A stretch of DNA of 41,856 nt from Pseudomonas sp. S37 (GCF_016658545.1 NZ_JACVZC010000049.1:1-41856); one strand, 5' to 3'. Shown: positions 26,348 to 36,352, counted from the first letter of the stretch. Notes: a model not told the origin generated them from the letters alone. Numbers and translations: made by a program.

Positions 26348-26437
26348 CCTGTGGGAGCGGCTTTAGCCGCGAACACCGGCGCAGCCGGTGCCATCCACCG
26401 CGTTGGGTTCTTCGCGGGTGAACCCGCTCCCACAGGG
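26348..26437. repeat. REP pair with a compensated stem, after clpA
   Basis: The first unit has stem GCGGC-TTTA-GCCGC (both sides of the usual GCGGG/CCCGC changed together), followed by an extra hairpin ACCGGCGCAGCCGGT. The second, opposed unit has the normal GCGGG-TGAA-CCCGC core. It lies between convergent clpA and infA. Confidence 0.9.
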
Positions 26438-26469
26438 CTGCAGCGCAGCCCCCTGCAATCTTGAAGGCA

Positions 26470-26501
26470 CAAAAAAGCCCGGCACATGGCCGGGCTTTTT
26501 C
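26470..26501. terminator. Bidirectional terminator between clpA and infA
   Basis: AAAAAGCCCGGC-acatg-GCCGGGCTTTTT: stem with T-runs on both strands. It ends clpA transcripts on the plus strand and infA transcripts on the minus strand, starting 12 bases after the infA stop. Confidence 0.93.
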
Positions 26502-26512
26502 ATGGCTGGAGC

Positions 26513-26731
26513 TTAGCGCGCACGGTAGGTGATGCGGCCCTTGCTCAGGTCGTACGGCGTCAGTTCGACGCGGACCTTGTCGCCAGTGAGAATACGAATG
26601 TAGTTCTTGCGCATCTTTCCGGAGATGTGCGCGGTTACGACGTGCCCGTTTTCCAACTCCACGCGGAACATGGTGTTGGGCAGGGTGTCGACGACAGTAC
26701 CTTCCATTTCGAAGCTGTCTTCTTTCGACAT
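26513..26731 (-). CDS. infA: Translation initiation factor IF-1
   Basis: The 72-residue S1-type OB-fold protein that binds the ribosomal A site during initiation. The sequence is nearly invariant across bacteria: [40 protein letters not shown] and [22 protein letters not shown] use the ATG at 26731, with a GAGG about ten to thirteen bases upstream; an in-frame start at 26785 would add 18 unmatched residues. It lies 102 bases downstream of bpt in the same direction, the aat-bpt-infA order seen in related bacteria. Confidence 0.98.
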
Positions 26732-26833
26732 GCAGTTGAGCCCTCGGTATCCAGTGTTGGCCCGACGCATAACCGCACCGGGCAAAAAAGTGGCGTGGAT
26801 TATGCCCGAAAACTGTGTGTCAAGCCAATGCTT

Positions 26834-27541
26834 TCAGTTGAGGGTGACCCAGCGCTGGTTTATCAACAACTCGATAGGCCGATACTGTGTCTTGTAGTTC
26901 ATTTTCTTGCAGTTCTTGATCCAGTAGCCCAGGTAAACCGCCTCCAGGTCCTGGCGCAGGGCTTCGGTGATCTGCCACAGAATGGCAAAGCGCCCCAGGC
27001 TGCGGCGCTTTTCGTCGGGCTCGTAGAAGGTGTATACCGCCGACAGGCCGTTGGGCAGCAGGTCGCACACTGCCACCGCCAGCAGGCGGCCTTCCAGGCG
27101 AAACTCGTAGAACCAGCAGAACGGCAGGTCGCGCACCAGGAAGGTGGAAAACTGGTCGCGGCTGGGCGGGTACATGTCACCGTCGGCGTGGCGCGTTTCG
27201 ATATAGCGCCGGTACAGCTCGAAGTACTCTTCCTTGAACGCCGGGCGCGCAGCGGTCACGGTCAGGTCGGCGTTGCGCTTGAGAATGCGCCGCTGCTGGC
27301 GGTTGGGGATGAAGCGCCCAGCGGGTATGCGCGCCGGCACGCAGGCATTGCAGTTCTGGCAGTGCGGGCGATACAGGTGGTCGCCACTGCGGCGAAAACC
27401 CATTTCCGACAGGTCGGCGTACACGTTCACGTCCATCGGCTGGCTGGGGTCGAGGAACAGTGTGGTCGCCTGCTCGTCAGGCAGGTAGCTGCAGGAGTGG
27501 GGTTGAGTGGCATAGAACTTCAACCGCGCCAACTCTGTCAT
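26834..27541 (-). CDS. bpt: Aspartate/glutamate leucyltransferase Bpt
   Basis: Transfers Leu from Leu-tRNA to N-terminal Asp or Glu (secondary destabilising residues), making a ClpS-recognised N-degron. The 235-residue protein is of the Bpt family (ATE1-like fold). Clear blocks are the N-terminal HSCSYLPDEQATTLFLDP, MGFRRSGDHLYRPHCQNCNAC with the conserved Cys residues, YRRYIETRHADGDMYPPSRD, LPNGLSAVYTFYEPDEKRRS and YLGYWIKNCKKMNYKTQYRP. I use the ATG at 27541; a TTG two codons earlier is also open. It lies 57 bases downstream of aat. Confidence 0.95.
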   Translation of the reverse strand: MTELARLKFYATQPHSCSYLPDEQATTLFLDPSQPMDVNVYADLSEMGFRRSGDHLYRPHCQNCNACVPARIPAGRFIPNRQQRRILKRNADLTVTAARPAFKEEYFELYRRYIETRHADGDMYPPSRDQFSTFLVRDLPFCWFYEFRLEGRLLAVAVCDLLPNGLSAVYTFYEPDEKRRSLGRFAILWQITEALRQDLEAVYLGYWIKNCKKMNYKTQYRPIELLINQRWVTLN

Positions 27542-27598
27542 GATCAACCCCCATCGGTGAGACTTTGTTTTAAGTGTAAGCCAGCTATGGCAAACCGC

Positions 27599-28282
27599 CT
27601 AGGCAACCACCCATGTAGCGCTGTTGGGTTGGTCGAGGTGGCGGGCCAGGTAGCCCGCGAACTCGGCGCGGCTGATGGCATGCGCGCCCAGGCTGTGCAG
27701 GTGGTTGGTGGGCATCTGGCAGTCGATCAGCACAAAACCGGCCTGGCGCAGGTGCTCTACCAGGGTCACGAAGCCGACCTTGGAGGCATTGTCGGCACGG
27801 CTGAACATCGACTCGCCGAAGAACAGCTGGCCCATGGCTAGCCCGTACAGGCCGCCGACCAGCTCGCCCTCCTGGCGGACTTCAACCGAGTGGGCGATAC
27901 CGCGCCGGTGCAGTTCGCAGTAGGCATTGCGCATGGTGTCGGTGATCCAGGTGCCGTCGGCGTAATCGCGCGGTGCCGCGCAGGCGGCGATCACCGCCGG
28001 GAAGTCGCTGTCGAAGCTGACCTGGTAGCGGCCCTGGCGCATCAGTTTGGCCAACGAGCGTGACACGTGCAGTTGCTCTGGCAGCAAGACCGTGCGCGGG
28101 TCGGGTGACCACCACAGGATCGGTTGGCCGTCCTGGTACCACGGGAAGCAGCCATGGCGGTAGGCCTGCACCAGGCGCTCGGGGCTCAGGTCGCCGCCGG
28201 CGGCCAGCAGGCCGTTGGGGTCGTGCAGGGCCTTTTCCAGGGGCGGGAAGGTCAGCGAGTCGCGGGTCAGCCAGGTGAGCAT
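27599..28282 (-). CDS. aat: Leucyl/phenylalanyl-tRNA--protein transferase Aat
   Basis: Transfers Leu or Phe from tRNA to N-terminal Lys or Arg, creating N-degrons for ClpS-ClpAP. The 227 residues fit the family. FPPLEKALHDPNGLLAAGGDL, AYRHGCFPWYQDGQPILWWSPDPRTVL and GLYGLAMGQLFFGESMFSRADNASK (with the GxFFGESMF signature) are standard, and FVLIDCQMPTNHLHSLGAH is the conserved C-terminal block. The ATG at 28282 has a weak ribosome site. It heads the aat-bpt-infA group and is divergent from ftsK. Confidence 0.96.
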   Translation of the reverse strand: MLTWLTRDSLTFPPLEKALHDPNGLLAAGGDLSPERLVQAYRHGCFPWYQDGQPILWWSPDPRTVLLPEQLHVSRSLAKLMRQGRYQVSFDSDFPAVIAACAAPRDYADGTWITDTMRNAYCELHRRGIAHSVEVRQEGELVGGLYGLAMGQLFFGESMFSRADNASKVGFVTLVEHLRQAGFVLIDCQMPTNHLHSLGAHAISRAEFAGYLARHLDQPNSATWVVA

Positions 28283-28377
28283 GGTCTATCGTGCGGTGGG
28301 GGAGGGGAGCGGTCAGCATGGCTTGCGCGCATGACAGGGTCAATGGTTGTGGCTTGTTCGCGGCGGTTCGACGCCTC

Positions 28378-28466
28378 GATGAACCCGCTCCCACAGGTAT
28401 TGCACAGGTACTGAAGGCAGTGGGGCATCTGTGGGAGCGGGTTCACCCGCGAAGAGGCCGCCACAG
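28378..28466. repeat. REP pair in the aat-ftsK divergent gap
   Basis: A diverged first unit (GATGAACCCGCTCCCACAGG) and an opposed standard unit ending GCGAAGAGGCCGCCACAG. The 459-base gap 28283-28741 also holds a LexA-like palindrome at 28538-28553 and the leader of ftsK; I see no gene in it. This is one of the few REP pairs here not adjacent to a stop codon. Confidence 0.87.
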
Positions 28467-28537
28467 ACAATCAAAATAGGCAATTTCCTACACATTCATG
28501 AAACCACAGGCACCATCCGCTACATTTGCTGTCACAC

Positions 28538-28553
28538 CTGTGCAAAAACACAG
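28538..28553. promoter_or_regulatory. LexA-box-like palindrome upstream of ftsK
   Basis: CTGTGCAAAAACACAG: CTG-N10-CAG with five-base complementary arms (CTGTG/CACAG) and an A-rich centre, about 190 bases before the ftsK start. E. coli ftsK (dinH) has a LexA box, so an SOS operator is plausible. A bare CTG-N10-CAG should occur several times by chance in a window this size. Confidence 0.35.
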
Positions 28554-28741
28554 CATAAGCCTTTGTCACAGAAGGCAATGCATGCTCAAATTGCAGTCAT
28601 ACGAAAGTCGCCTCCACTCAAGCGCCTTACGGCGTGCCGTCATGGCAGTGGGCGGGCAGTAATGTTAAAAGTAGTGGTTCATTGGCCGCACCGCCGGCCG
28701 ATCACTATTGGACGCGCAGCACGCGCAGGAATAGACGCGTT

Positions 28742-31249
28742 TTGAAGAAATCCACCGCAACCCCAGCTCCCTTGCCCGTGCCCCTGTGGCGGCAGCAGCT
28801 GCACTATCGCCTCAAGGAAGGTGCGTTGATCGCTGTCGGCGCCCTGTGCCTGTACTTGTGGATGGCGCTGCTGACCTACGACACGTCCGACCCGGGCTTC
28901 AGCCACACCGCGACCGTCGACCAGGTGCAGAACGCCGCCGGGCGAGCCGGTGCCTACTTTGCCGACATCCTGTTCATGGTGCTGGGCTACTTCGCCTATA
29001 TCTTCCCGCTGTTGCTGGCGGTGAAGACCTGGCAGATCTTCCGCCAGCGCCACCAGCCATGGGACTGGAGCGGCTGGCTGTTCTCCTGGCGGCTGATCGG
29101 CCTGGTGTTCCTGGTGCTGTCGGGCGCCGCATTGGCGCATATCCACTTCCACCCGCCGGCCAGCCTGCCGTTCTCCGCCGGTGGCGCGCTGGGTGAAAGC
29201 TTGGGCGACCTGGCGCGCAACCTGCTGAACGTGCAAGGCAGCACTTTGATGTTCATTGCCTTGTTCCTGTTCGGCCTGACCGTGTTCACCGACCTGTCGT
29301 GGTTCAAGGTAATGGACCTGACCGGCAAGATTACCCTCGACCTGTTCGAACTGGTGCAGGGCGCGGCCAACCGCTGGTGGGAAGCCCGCAACGAGCGCAA
29401 GCGCCTCGAGGCACAGCTGCGCGAGGATGAGCCGGTGGTCAAGGCTGCGCCCATGGCCGCCGAGAAGCGCGAGCCGGCCAAGCCGGCGTTGCGCGAGCGT
29501 ATTTTCAAGCGTGAAGAGGCGCCGGCCCCGGTGGTTGAACCCCGTGAGCCAACCCTCGGCCGCGAGCCTGTGGTGCCGCCACGCGAGCCAACCCTTGCCC
29601 GCGAACCGGTCGTGCCGCGCGAAACGGCGGTGCCCCGTGCGCAGCCTGCTACCCCGATGATTGTGCCGCCGGTTGCCGACAAGGCGCCAGAGCCGAGCAA
29701 GCGGGTGATGAAAGAGAAACAGGCGCCGCTGTTCATCGACAGCGCCGTGGAAGGCACCTTGCCGTCGATTTCCATCCTCGACCCGGCCGAGCAGAAAAAG
29801 ATCGAGTACTCGCCAGAGTCCCTGGCCGGTGTCGGCCAGCTGCTGGAAATCAAGCTCAAGGAATTCGGTGTGGAAGTGGCGGTGGATTCGATCCACCCCG
29901 GCCCGGTGATTACCCGTTACGAAATCCAGCCGGCCGCCGGCGTCAAGGTCAGCCGCATCGCCAACCTGGCCAAGGACCTGGCGCGTTCCCTGGCGGTGAC
30001 CAGCGTGCGCGTGGTCGAAGTCATCCCTGGCAAGACCACCGTCGGTATCGAAATCCCCAACGAGAACCGGCAGATGGTGCGTTTCTCCGAGGTGCTGTCG
30101 TCGCCGCAGTTCGATGAGTCCAAGTCGCCCGTCGCCCTGGCCCTGGGCCATGATATCGGCGGCAAGCCGGTCATCACCGACCTGGCCAAGATGCCCCACC
30201 TGCTGGTGGCCGGTACGACCGGTTCCGGTAAGTCGGTAGGTGTCAACGCCATGATCTTGTCGATCCTGTTCAAGTCCGGCCCGGAAGACGCGCGGCTGAT
30301 CATGATCGACCCGAAAATGCTCGAACTGTCGATCTACGAAGGCATCCCGCACCTGCTGTGCCCGGTGGTCACCGACATGAAGGACGCCGCCAACGCGCTG
30401 CGCTGGAGCGTGGCCGAGATGGAGCGGCGCTACAAGCTGATGGCGGCCATGGGGGTGCGTAACCTGGCCGGCTTCAACCGCAAGATCAAAGACGCCGAAG
30501 AAGCTGGCGAGATCATTCACGACCCGCTGTACCGTCGCGAAAGCATGGATGATGAGCCGCCGGCACTGAAAACCCTGCCAACCATCGTGGTGATCGTCGA
30601 CGAATTTGCCGACATGATGATGATCGTCGGCAAGAAGGTCGAAGAGCTGATCGCCCGTATCGCGCAGAAGGCGCGGGCGGCCGGTATTCACCTGATCCTT
30701 GCCACCCAGCGCCCGTCGGTGGACGTGATCACCGGCCTGATCAAGGCCAACATCCCGACCCGCATGGCGTTCCAGGTATCCAGCAAGATCGACTCGCGCA
30801 CCATCATCGACCAGGGCGGCGCCGAACAGCTGCTGGGCCATGGCGACATGCTGTACATGCCGCCAGGCACCAGCCTGCCGATCCGTGTGCATGGCGCGTT
30901 CGTTTCCGACGATGAAGTGCACCGCACGGTCGAGGCCTGGAAGCTGCGCGGTGCCCCGGACTACAACGACGACATCCTCAACGGCGTCGAAGAGGCCGGC
31001 AGTGGCTTCGATGGCGGCGGCGGTGGTGGCGATGGTGACGATGCCGAAACCGATGCGCTGTATGATGAAGCGGTGCAGTTCGTGCTTGAGAGCCGCCGTG
31101 CTTCCATTTCTGCCGTGCAGCGCAAGCTGAAGATCGGCTACAACCGTGCCGCACGCATGATCGAGTCGATGGAAATGGCCGGCGTGGTCACCCCCATGAA
31201 CAGCAACGGCTCGCGGGAAGTGATTGCCCCGGGCGGCCCGCGCGACTGA
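28742..31249 (+). CDS. ftsK: DNA translocase FtsK
   Basis: Septum-anchored hexameric DNA pump that clears and orders chromosome ends and activates XerCD at dif. The 835 residues have about four N-terminal transmembrane helices (roughly residues 23-180). A Pro/Glu/Arg linker follows with two near-identical units of REPTLxREPVVP near residues 266-295. The alpha-beta motor has Walker A LVAGTTGSGKSVGVNAM at about 490 and Walker B IVVIVDEFADMMM. The C-terminal gamma winged-helix domain (DALYDEAVQFVLESRRASIS...NRAARMIESMEMAGVV) reads KOPS sites. A Gly/Asp loop joins motor and gamma. I use TTG at 28742 (LKKSTATPAP), with AGGA 11 bases upstream; the frame is open to 28634 but that part is atypical. 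A stem-loop terminator follows. Confidence 0.95.
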   Translation: MKKSTATPAPLPVPLWRQQLHYRLKEGALIAVGALCLYLWMALLTYDTSDPGFSHTATVDQVQNAAGRAGAYFADILFMVLGYFAYIFPLLLAVKTWQIFRQRHQPWDWSGWLFSWRLIGLVFLVLSGAALAHIHFHPPASLPFSAGGALGESLGDLARNLLNVQGSTLMFIALFLFGLTVFTDLSWFKVMDLTGKITLDLFELVQGAANRWWEARNERKRLEAQLREDEPVVKAAPMAAEKREPAKPALRERIFKREEAPAPVVEPREPTLGREPVVPPREPTLAREPVVPRETAVPRAQPATPMIVPPVADKAPEPSKRVMKEKQAPLFIDSAVEGTLPSISILDPAEQKKIEYSPESLAGVGQLLEIKLKEFGVEVAVDSIHPGPVITRYEIQPAAGVKVSRIANLAKDLARSLAVTSVRVVEVIPGKTTVGIEIPNENRQMVRFSEVLSSPQFDESKSPVALALGHDIGGKPVITDLAKMPHLLVAGTTGSGKSVGVNAMILSILFKSGPEDARLIMIDPKMLELSIYEGIPHLLCPVVTDMKDAANALRWSVAEMERRYKLMAAMGVRNLAGFNRKIKDAEEAGEIIHDPLYRRESMDDEPPALKTLPTIVVIVDEFADMMMIVGKKVEELIARIAQKARAAGIHLILATQRPSVDVITGLIKANIPTRMAFQVSSKIDSRTIIDQGGAEQLLGHGDMLYMPPGTSLPIRVHGAFVSDDEVHRTVEAWKLRGAPDYNDDILNGVEEAGSGFDGGGGGGDGDDAETDALYDEAVQFVLESRRASISAVQRKLKIGYNRAARMIESMEMAGVVTPMNSNGSREVIAPGGPRD

Positions 31250-31260
31250 TGAACACCCTG

Positions 31261-31290
31261 CCGGGCGCCAACGGTGGCGCCCGGCCTTTT
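31261..31290 (+). terminator. Terminator-like hairpin between ftsK and lolA
   Basis: Stem CCGGGCGCC/GGCGCCCGG with a six-base loop, then CCTTTT. The T-run is short, so partial read-through into lolA is likely. Confidence 0.7.
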
Positions 31291-31311
31291 CAATGCTCAA
31301 TGAGGATTCCC

Positions 31312-31935
31312 ATGCGCGCGATTCGCATGCTGTTGGTTTCTGCCCTGACCCTGGGCACTGTTACGGCTTATGCCGGTGAGCAAGACGTACAACGCCTGAC
31401 CCAGTTGCTGGAAAAGTCGCAGACCATCGAGGCCAACTTCTCCCAGCTGACCTTGGGTGCCGACGGCACCAGCCTGCAGGAAACCTCTGGCAAGATGACC
31501 GTCAAGCGCCCGGGCCTGTTCTACTGGCACACCGATGCGCCGCAGGAGCAGGTGGTGGTGTCGGACGGCAAGAACGTCACCCTGTGGGACCCGGACCTGG
31601 AACAGGCCACCATCAAGAAGCTCGACGTGCGCCTGAACCAGACCCCGGCGCTGCTGCTGTCCGGTGACGTGTCGAAGATCAGCCAGAGCTTCGACATTGC
31701 CTCGAAGGAGCAGGGCGAAGTAATGGACTTCACCCTCAAGCCGAAAACCAAGGACACCCTGTTCGACTCGCTGCGTGTGTCGTTCCGCAAGGGCCTGATC
31801 AATGACATGCAGCTGATCGACAGCGTCGGCCAGCGCACCAATATCCTGTTCAATGGCGTCAAGGCCAACCAGGCGGTGCCGGACAGCACGTTCAAGTTCG
31901 ACATCCCCAAAGGCGCGGACGTGATCAAGGAGTAA
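31312..31935 (+). CDS. lolA: Outer-membrane lipoprotein carrier protein LolA
   Basis: Periplasmic chaperone that takes lipoproteins from LolCDE to LolB. The 207-residue precursor has a signal peptide ending AYA before GEQDV, cut at about residue 21. The mature part shows IEANFSQLTLGADGTSLQET, SGKMTVKRPGLFYWHTDAP (the conserved RPxxFxW, holding the key Arg) and VTLWDPDLEQATIKKLD. I chose ATG 31312 because GAGG lies about eight bases upstream and the signal peptide then begins with MRAIR; the frame extends to 31249 without a signal. rarA follows after 12 bases. Confidence 0.96.
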   Translation: MRAIRMLLVSALTLGTVTAYAGEQDVQRLTQLLEKSQTIEANFSQLTLGADGTSLQETSGKMTVKRPGLFYWHTDAPQEQVVVSDGKNVTLWDPDLEQATIKKLDVRLNQTPALLLSGDVSKISQSFDIASKEQGEVMDFTLKPKTKDTLFDSLRVSFRKGLINDMQLIDSVGQRTNILFNGVKANQAVPDSTFKFDIPKGADVIKE

Positions 31936-31947
31936 CCAGAGCCCGTC

Positions 31948-33273
31948 ATGGACCTGTTTCGAAGCGAACCCGTCGCCCAGCCCCTGGCCGCACGCCTGCG
32001 CCCGTCCAACCTGGATGAATACGTCGGCCAGGAGCACCTGCTGGCGCGTGGCAAACCGCTGCGCGAGGCACTGGAGCAGGGTGCGCTGCATTCGATGATC
32101 TTCTGGGGGCCGCCCGGGGTGGGCAAAACCACCCTGGCGCGGCTGCTGGCACAGTTCTGTGATGCGCACTTCGAGACCGTGTCGGCGGTGCTGGCCGGGG
32201 TCAAGGAGATTCGCCAGGCCGTCGAGGTGGCCAAGCAGCAGGCTGGCCAGTATGGCCGCCGCACCATCCTGTTCGTCGACGAAGTACACCGCTTCAACAA
32301 GTCGCAGCAGGATGCCTTTTTGCCCTACGTGGAAGACGGCACCCTGCTGTTCATCGGCGCCACCACCGAAAACCCGTCCTTCGAGCTGAACAACGCGCTG
32401 CTGTCGCGGGCACGGGTATACGTGCTCAAGAGCCTCGACGAGCCTGCGCTGCGCAAGCTGGTCAACCGCGCGCTCAGTGAAGAGCGTGGCCTGGGCAAGC
32501 GCAACCTGCGGGTCGGCGATGAAGCCTTCAAGATGCTGATGGCTGCCGCCGACGGTGACGGCCGGCGCATGCTCAACTTCCTCGAAAACGCCTCGGACCT
32601 GGCCGAAGACGGCAGCGAGATCGACGTCGAGATGTTGCAGAGCCTGCTCGGCGACAGCCGCCGCCGCTTCGACAAGGGCGGTGAGGCGTTCTACGACCAG
32701 ATTTCCGCCCTGCACAAGTCGGTGCGCGGCTCCAACCCCGATGGCGCCCTGTACTGGTTCGCGCGCATGCTCGACGGCGGCTGCGACCCGCTGTACATCG
32801 CCCGCCGCGTGGTGCGCATGGCCAGCGAAGACATCGGCAACGCCGACCCACGCGCGCTCAGCCTGTGCCTGGCGGCGTGGGATGTGCAGGAGCGCCTGGG
32901 TAGCCCCGAGGGCGAGCTGGCGGTGGCCCAGGCCATTACTTATCTGGCCTGCGCGCCGAAGAGCAACGCGGTGTACATGGGCTTCAAGACCGCCCTGCGC
33001 GAAGCCGCAGAACATGGCTCGCTGGAAGTGCCGCTGCACCTGCGCAATGCGCCGACCAAGCTGATGAAACAACTGGGCTACGGCGACGAGTACCGCTATG
33101 CCCACGACGAACCCGACGCCTATGCCGCCGGTGAAGACTACTTCCCCGACCAGCTCGAGCCGCGCCAGTACTACCAGCCGGTGCCGCGAGGGCTGGAACT
33201 GAAGATTGGCGAGAAGCTGCGCCACCTGGCCGAGCTCGACCGCAACAGCCCCCGCCAGCGGAGAAAACCATGA
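31948..33273 (+). CDS. rarA: Replication-associated recombination protein RarA
   Basis: AAA+ ATPase of the RarA/MgsA/WRNIP1 family, related to clamp loaders and RuvB, that acts at stalled replication forks with SSB. The 441 residues include LRPSNLDEYVGQEHLL near the start, Walker A GPPGVGKTTLA at about 53-63, Walker B ILFVDEVHRFNKSQQD, and sensor-1 IGATTENPSFELN. The C-terminal tetramerisation region has FYDQISALHKSVRGSNPDGALYW and MASEDIGNADPRAL. crcB overlaps the stop by four bases (ATGA), so translation is coupled. Confidence 0.97.
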   Translation: MDLFRSEPVAQPLAARLRPSNLDEYVGQEHLLARGKPLREALEQGALHSMIFWGPPGVGKTTLARLLAQFCDAHFETVSAVLAGVKEIRQAVEVAKQQAGQYGRRTILFVDEVHRFNKSQQDAFLPYVEDGTLLFIGATTENPSFELNNALLSRARVYVLKSLDEPALRKLVNRALSEERGLGKRNLRVGDEAFKMLMAAADGDGRRMLNFLENASDLAEDGSEIDVEMLQSLLGDSRRRFDKGGEAFYDQISALHKSVRGSNPDGALYWFARMLDGGCDPLYIARRVVRMASEDIGNADPRALSLCLAAWDVQERLGSPEGELAVAQAITYLACAPKSNAVYMGFKTALREAAEHGSLEVPLHLRNAPTKLMKQLGYGDEYRYAHDEPDAYAAGEDYFPDQLEPRQYYQPVPRGLELKIGEKLRHLAELDRNSPRQRRKP

Positions 33274-33644
33274 TTGCCTTGATTGCCGCCGTCAGCGCGG
33301 GTGGTATCGCCGGCACTTTGTTGCGCTTTGCCACCGCCAACTGGGTAACGGCCCACTGGCCACGGCACTTCTATGCCGGTACGCTGGCGGTCAACCTGGT
33401 CGGCTGCCTGTTGATCGGCCTGCTTTATGGCCTGTTCCTGCACAAGCCGCTGGTGCCGGTCGAATTGCGCGCCGGCCTGATTGTCGGCTTCCTTGGCGGC
33501 CTGACAACCTTTTCCTCCTTCTCGCTCGATACCGTGCGCCTGATGGAAAGCGGGCAAGTGCCCCTGGCCTTGGGCTATACCAGTATCAGCGTGGTGGGTG
33601 GGCTGCTCGCAACTTGGGCCGGCCTGTCCCTGACCCGATTCTGA
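33270..33644 (+). CDS. crcB: Fluoride ion channel CrcB (Fluc)
   Basis: A 124-residue four-helix membrane protein forming the antiparallel dimeric fluoride exporter. GGIAGTLLRF, the conserved Asn in NLVGCLLIG, and GFLGGLTTFSSFSLDT (the TTFSSFS ion-path motif with the two pore Phe) are intact. It starts inside the last codons of rarA (ATGA overlap). I see no fluoride riboswitch before it, and there is no room for one, so expression depends on the lolA-rarA transcript. serS follows after 30 bases. Confidence 0.95.
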   Translation: MIALIAAVSAGGIAGTLLRFATANWVTAHWPRHFYAGTLAVNLVGCLLIGLLYGLFLHKPLVPVELRAGLIVGFLGGLTTFSSFSLDTVRLMESGQVPLALGYTSISVVGGLLATWAGLSLTRF

Positions 33645-33674
33645 ACCAACACCAACACATAACGAGAGAACGAT

Positions 33675-34955
<1,281 letters not shown>

Positions 34956-36347
34956 ATGAATTACCTGCCGCTGTTCCACAAGCTGCAGGGCGGCCGCGTG
35001 CTGGTCGTCGGCGGCGGTGAGATCGCCTTGCGCAAGGCGCGCCTGCTGGCCGACGCCGGCGGCGTGCTGCGCGTGGTGGCGCCGGACGTCGACGGCCAGT
35101 TGGCTGCGTTGGCCCGGGAAGGTGGCGGTGAGGTGCTGGTGCGTGGCTATCAGGCAGCCGACCTAGTCGGTTGCCGGCTGGTGATCGCAGCTACCGACGA
35201 CCCTGGGCTGAACGCCCAGGTGTCGGCGGATGCGCAGGCCCTCAGCCTGCCAGTCAACGTGGTGGATGCACCGGCCTTGTGCACGGTGATTTTCCCGGCG
35301 ATTGTCGACCGTTCACCGTTGGTGATTGCGGTGTCCAGCGGCGGCGACGCCCCGGTCCTGGCGCGCTTGATTCGTGCCAAGCTGGAAGCCTGGATCCCGT
35401 CCGCCTACGGCGAGCTGGCCGGGCTGGCAGCGCGTTTCCGGCACAAGGTGAAAACCTTGTACCCGGACGTCAACCAGCGCCGTGGCTTCTGGGAAACCGT
35501 GTTCCAGGGGCCGATTGCCGAGCGCCAGCTGGCCGGGCAGGGCGCAGAAGCCGAACGCTTGTTGCAGGCGATGGTCGACGGTGCGCCTGTGCAGCAGGGG
35601 GGTGAGGTGTATCTGGTAGGTGCGGGGCCGGGCGATCCGGACTTGCTGACCTTCCGTGCCTTGCGCCTGATGCAGCAGGCCGATGTGGTGCTGTACGACC
35701 GTTTGGTGGCGCCGGCGATCATCGAAATGTGCCGGCGTGATGCCGAACGCATCTACGTAGGCAAGCGCCGCGCCGACCATGCCGTACCGCAAGACCAGAT
35801 CAACCGCCTGCTGGTCGACCTCGCCCAGCAAGGCAAGCGCGTGCTGCGCCTGAAGGGCGGCGACCCGTTCATCTTCGGCCGGGGTGGCGAAGAGATCGAA
35901 GAGCTGGCCGAGCATGGCATTCCGTTTCAGGTGGTGCCGGGCATTACCGCGGCCAGTGGCTGTTCCGCCTACGGCGGGATTCCGCTGACTCACCGCGATT
36001 ATGCCCAGTCGGTGCGTTTCGTGACCGGGCACCTTAAAGATGGCACCAGCAATCTGCCTTGGGATGACTTGGTGGCGCCGGCGCAGACCCTGGTGTTCTA
36101 CATGGGCTTGGTGGGCTTGCCGACCATTTGTGCCGAGCTGATTCGACACGGGCGTGCGGCCAGTACCCCGGCGGCCTTGGTGCAGCAAGGCACTACGCGT
36201 AACCAGCGGGTGTTCACCGGTACCCTGGCGGACTTGCCGGACCTGGTGGCCCAGCATGAAGTGCATGCGCCCACCTTGGTGATAGTTGGGGAAGTGGTGC
36301 AGTTGCGTGACAAGCTGGCCTGGTTCGAAGGTTCGCAGCACAGCTGA
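34956..36347 (+). CDS. cysG: Siroheme synthase CysG (trifunctional)
   Basis: Makes siroheme from uroporphyrinogen III, for sulfite and nitrite reductases. The 463 residues comprise CysG-B (NAD-dependent dehydrogenase and ferrochelatase; VLVVGGGEIALRKARLL at about 15-31, and the SSGGDAPVLARLIR segment carrying the conserved Ser) and CysG-A, the SAM uroporphyrinogen methyltransferase. CysG-A shows VYLVGAGPGDPDLLTFRAL from about residue 218, LRLKGGDPFIFGRGGEE and the VVPGITAASGCSAYGGIPLTHRD region. The ATG directly follows the serS stop codon with no gap, and GAGG lies about a dozen bases upstream inside serS, so coupled translation is likely. A REP pair starts five bases after the stop. Confidence 0.97.
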   Translation: MNYLPLFHKLQGGRVLVVGGGEIALRKARLLADAGGVLRVVAPDVDGQLAALAREGGGEVLVRGYQAADLVGCRLVIAATDDPGLNAQVSADAQALSLPVNVVDAPALCTVIFPAIVDRSPLVIAVSSGGDAPVLARLIRAKLEAWIPSAYGELAGLAARFRHKVKTLYPDVNQRRGFWETVFQGPIAERQLAGQGAEAERLLQAMVDGAPVQQGGEVYLVGAGPGDPDLLTFRALRLMQQADVVLYDRLVAPAIIEMCRRDAERIYVGKRRADHAVPQDQINRLLVDLAQQGKRVLRLKGGDPFIFGRGGEEIEELAEHGIPFQVVPGITAASGCSAYGGIPLTHRDYAQSVRFVTGHLKDGTSNLPWDDLVAPAQTLVFYMGLVGLPTICAELIRHGRAASTPAALVQQGTTRNQRVFTGTLADLPDLVAQHEVHAPTLVIVGEVVQLRDKLAWFEGSQHS

Positions 36348-36352
36348 AATCG

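Noticed and set aside
28679..31300. Very long open frame antisense to ftsK (and similar ones antisense to clpA, idh and purB)
   Set aside because: High-G+C codon bias leaves antisense frames open; translations are His/Gln/Arg-rich with no domain, while the sense strand carries clear genes.
33645..33674. Fluoride riboswitch for crcB
   Set aside because: crcB starts inside rarA and there is no non-coding leader; no riboswitch-like sequence was seen.
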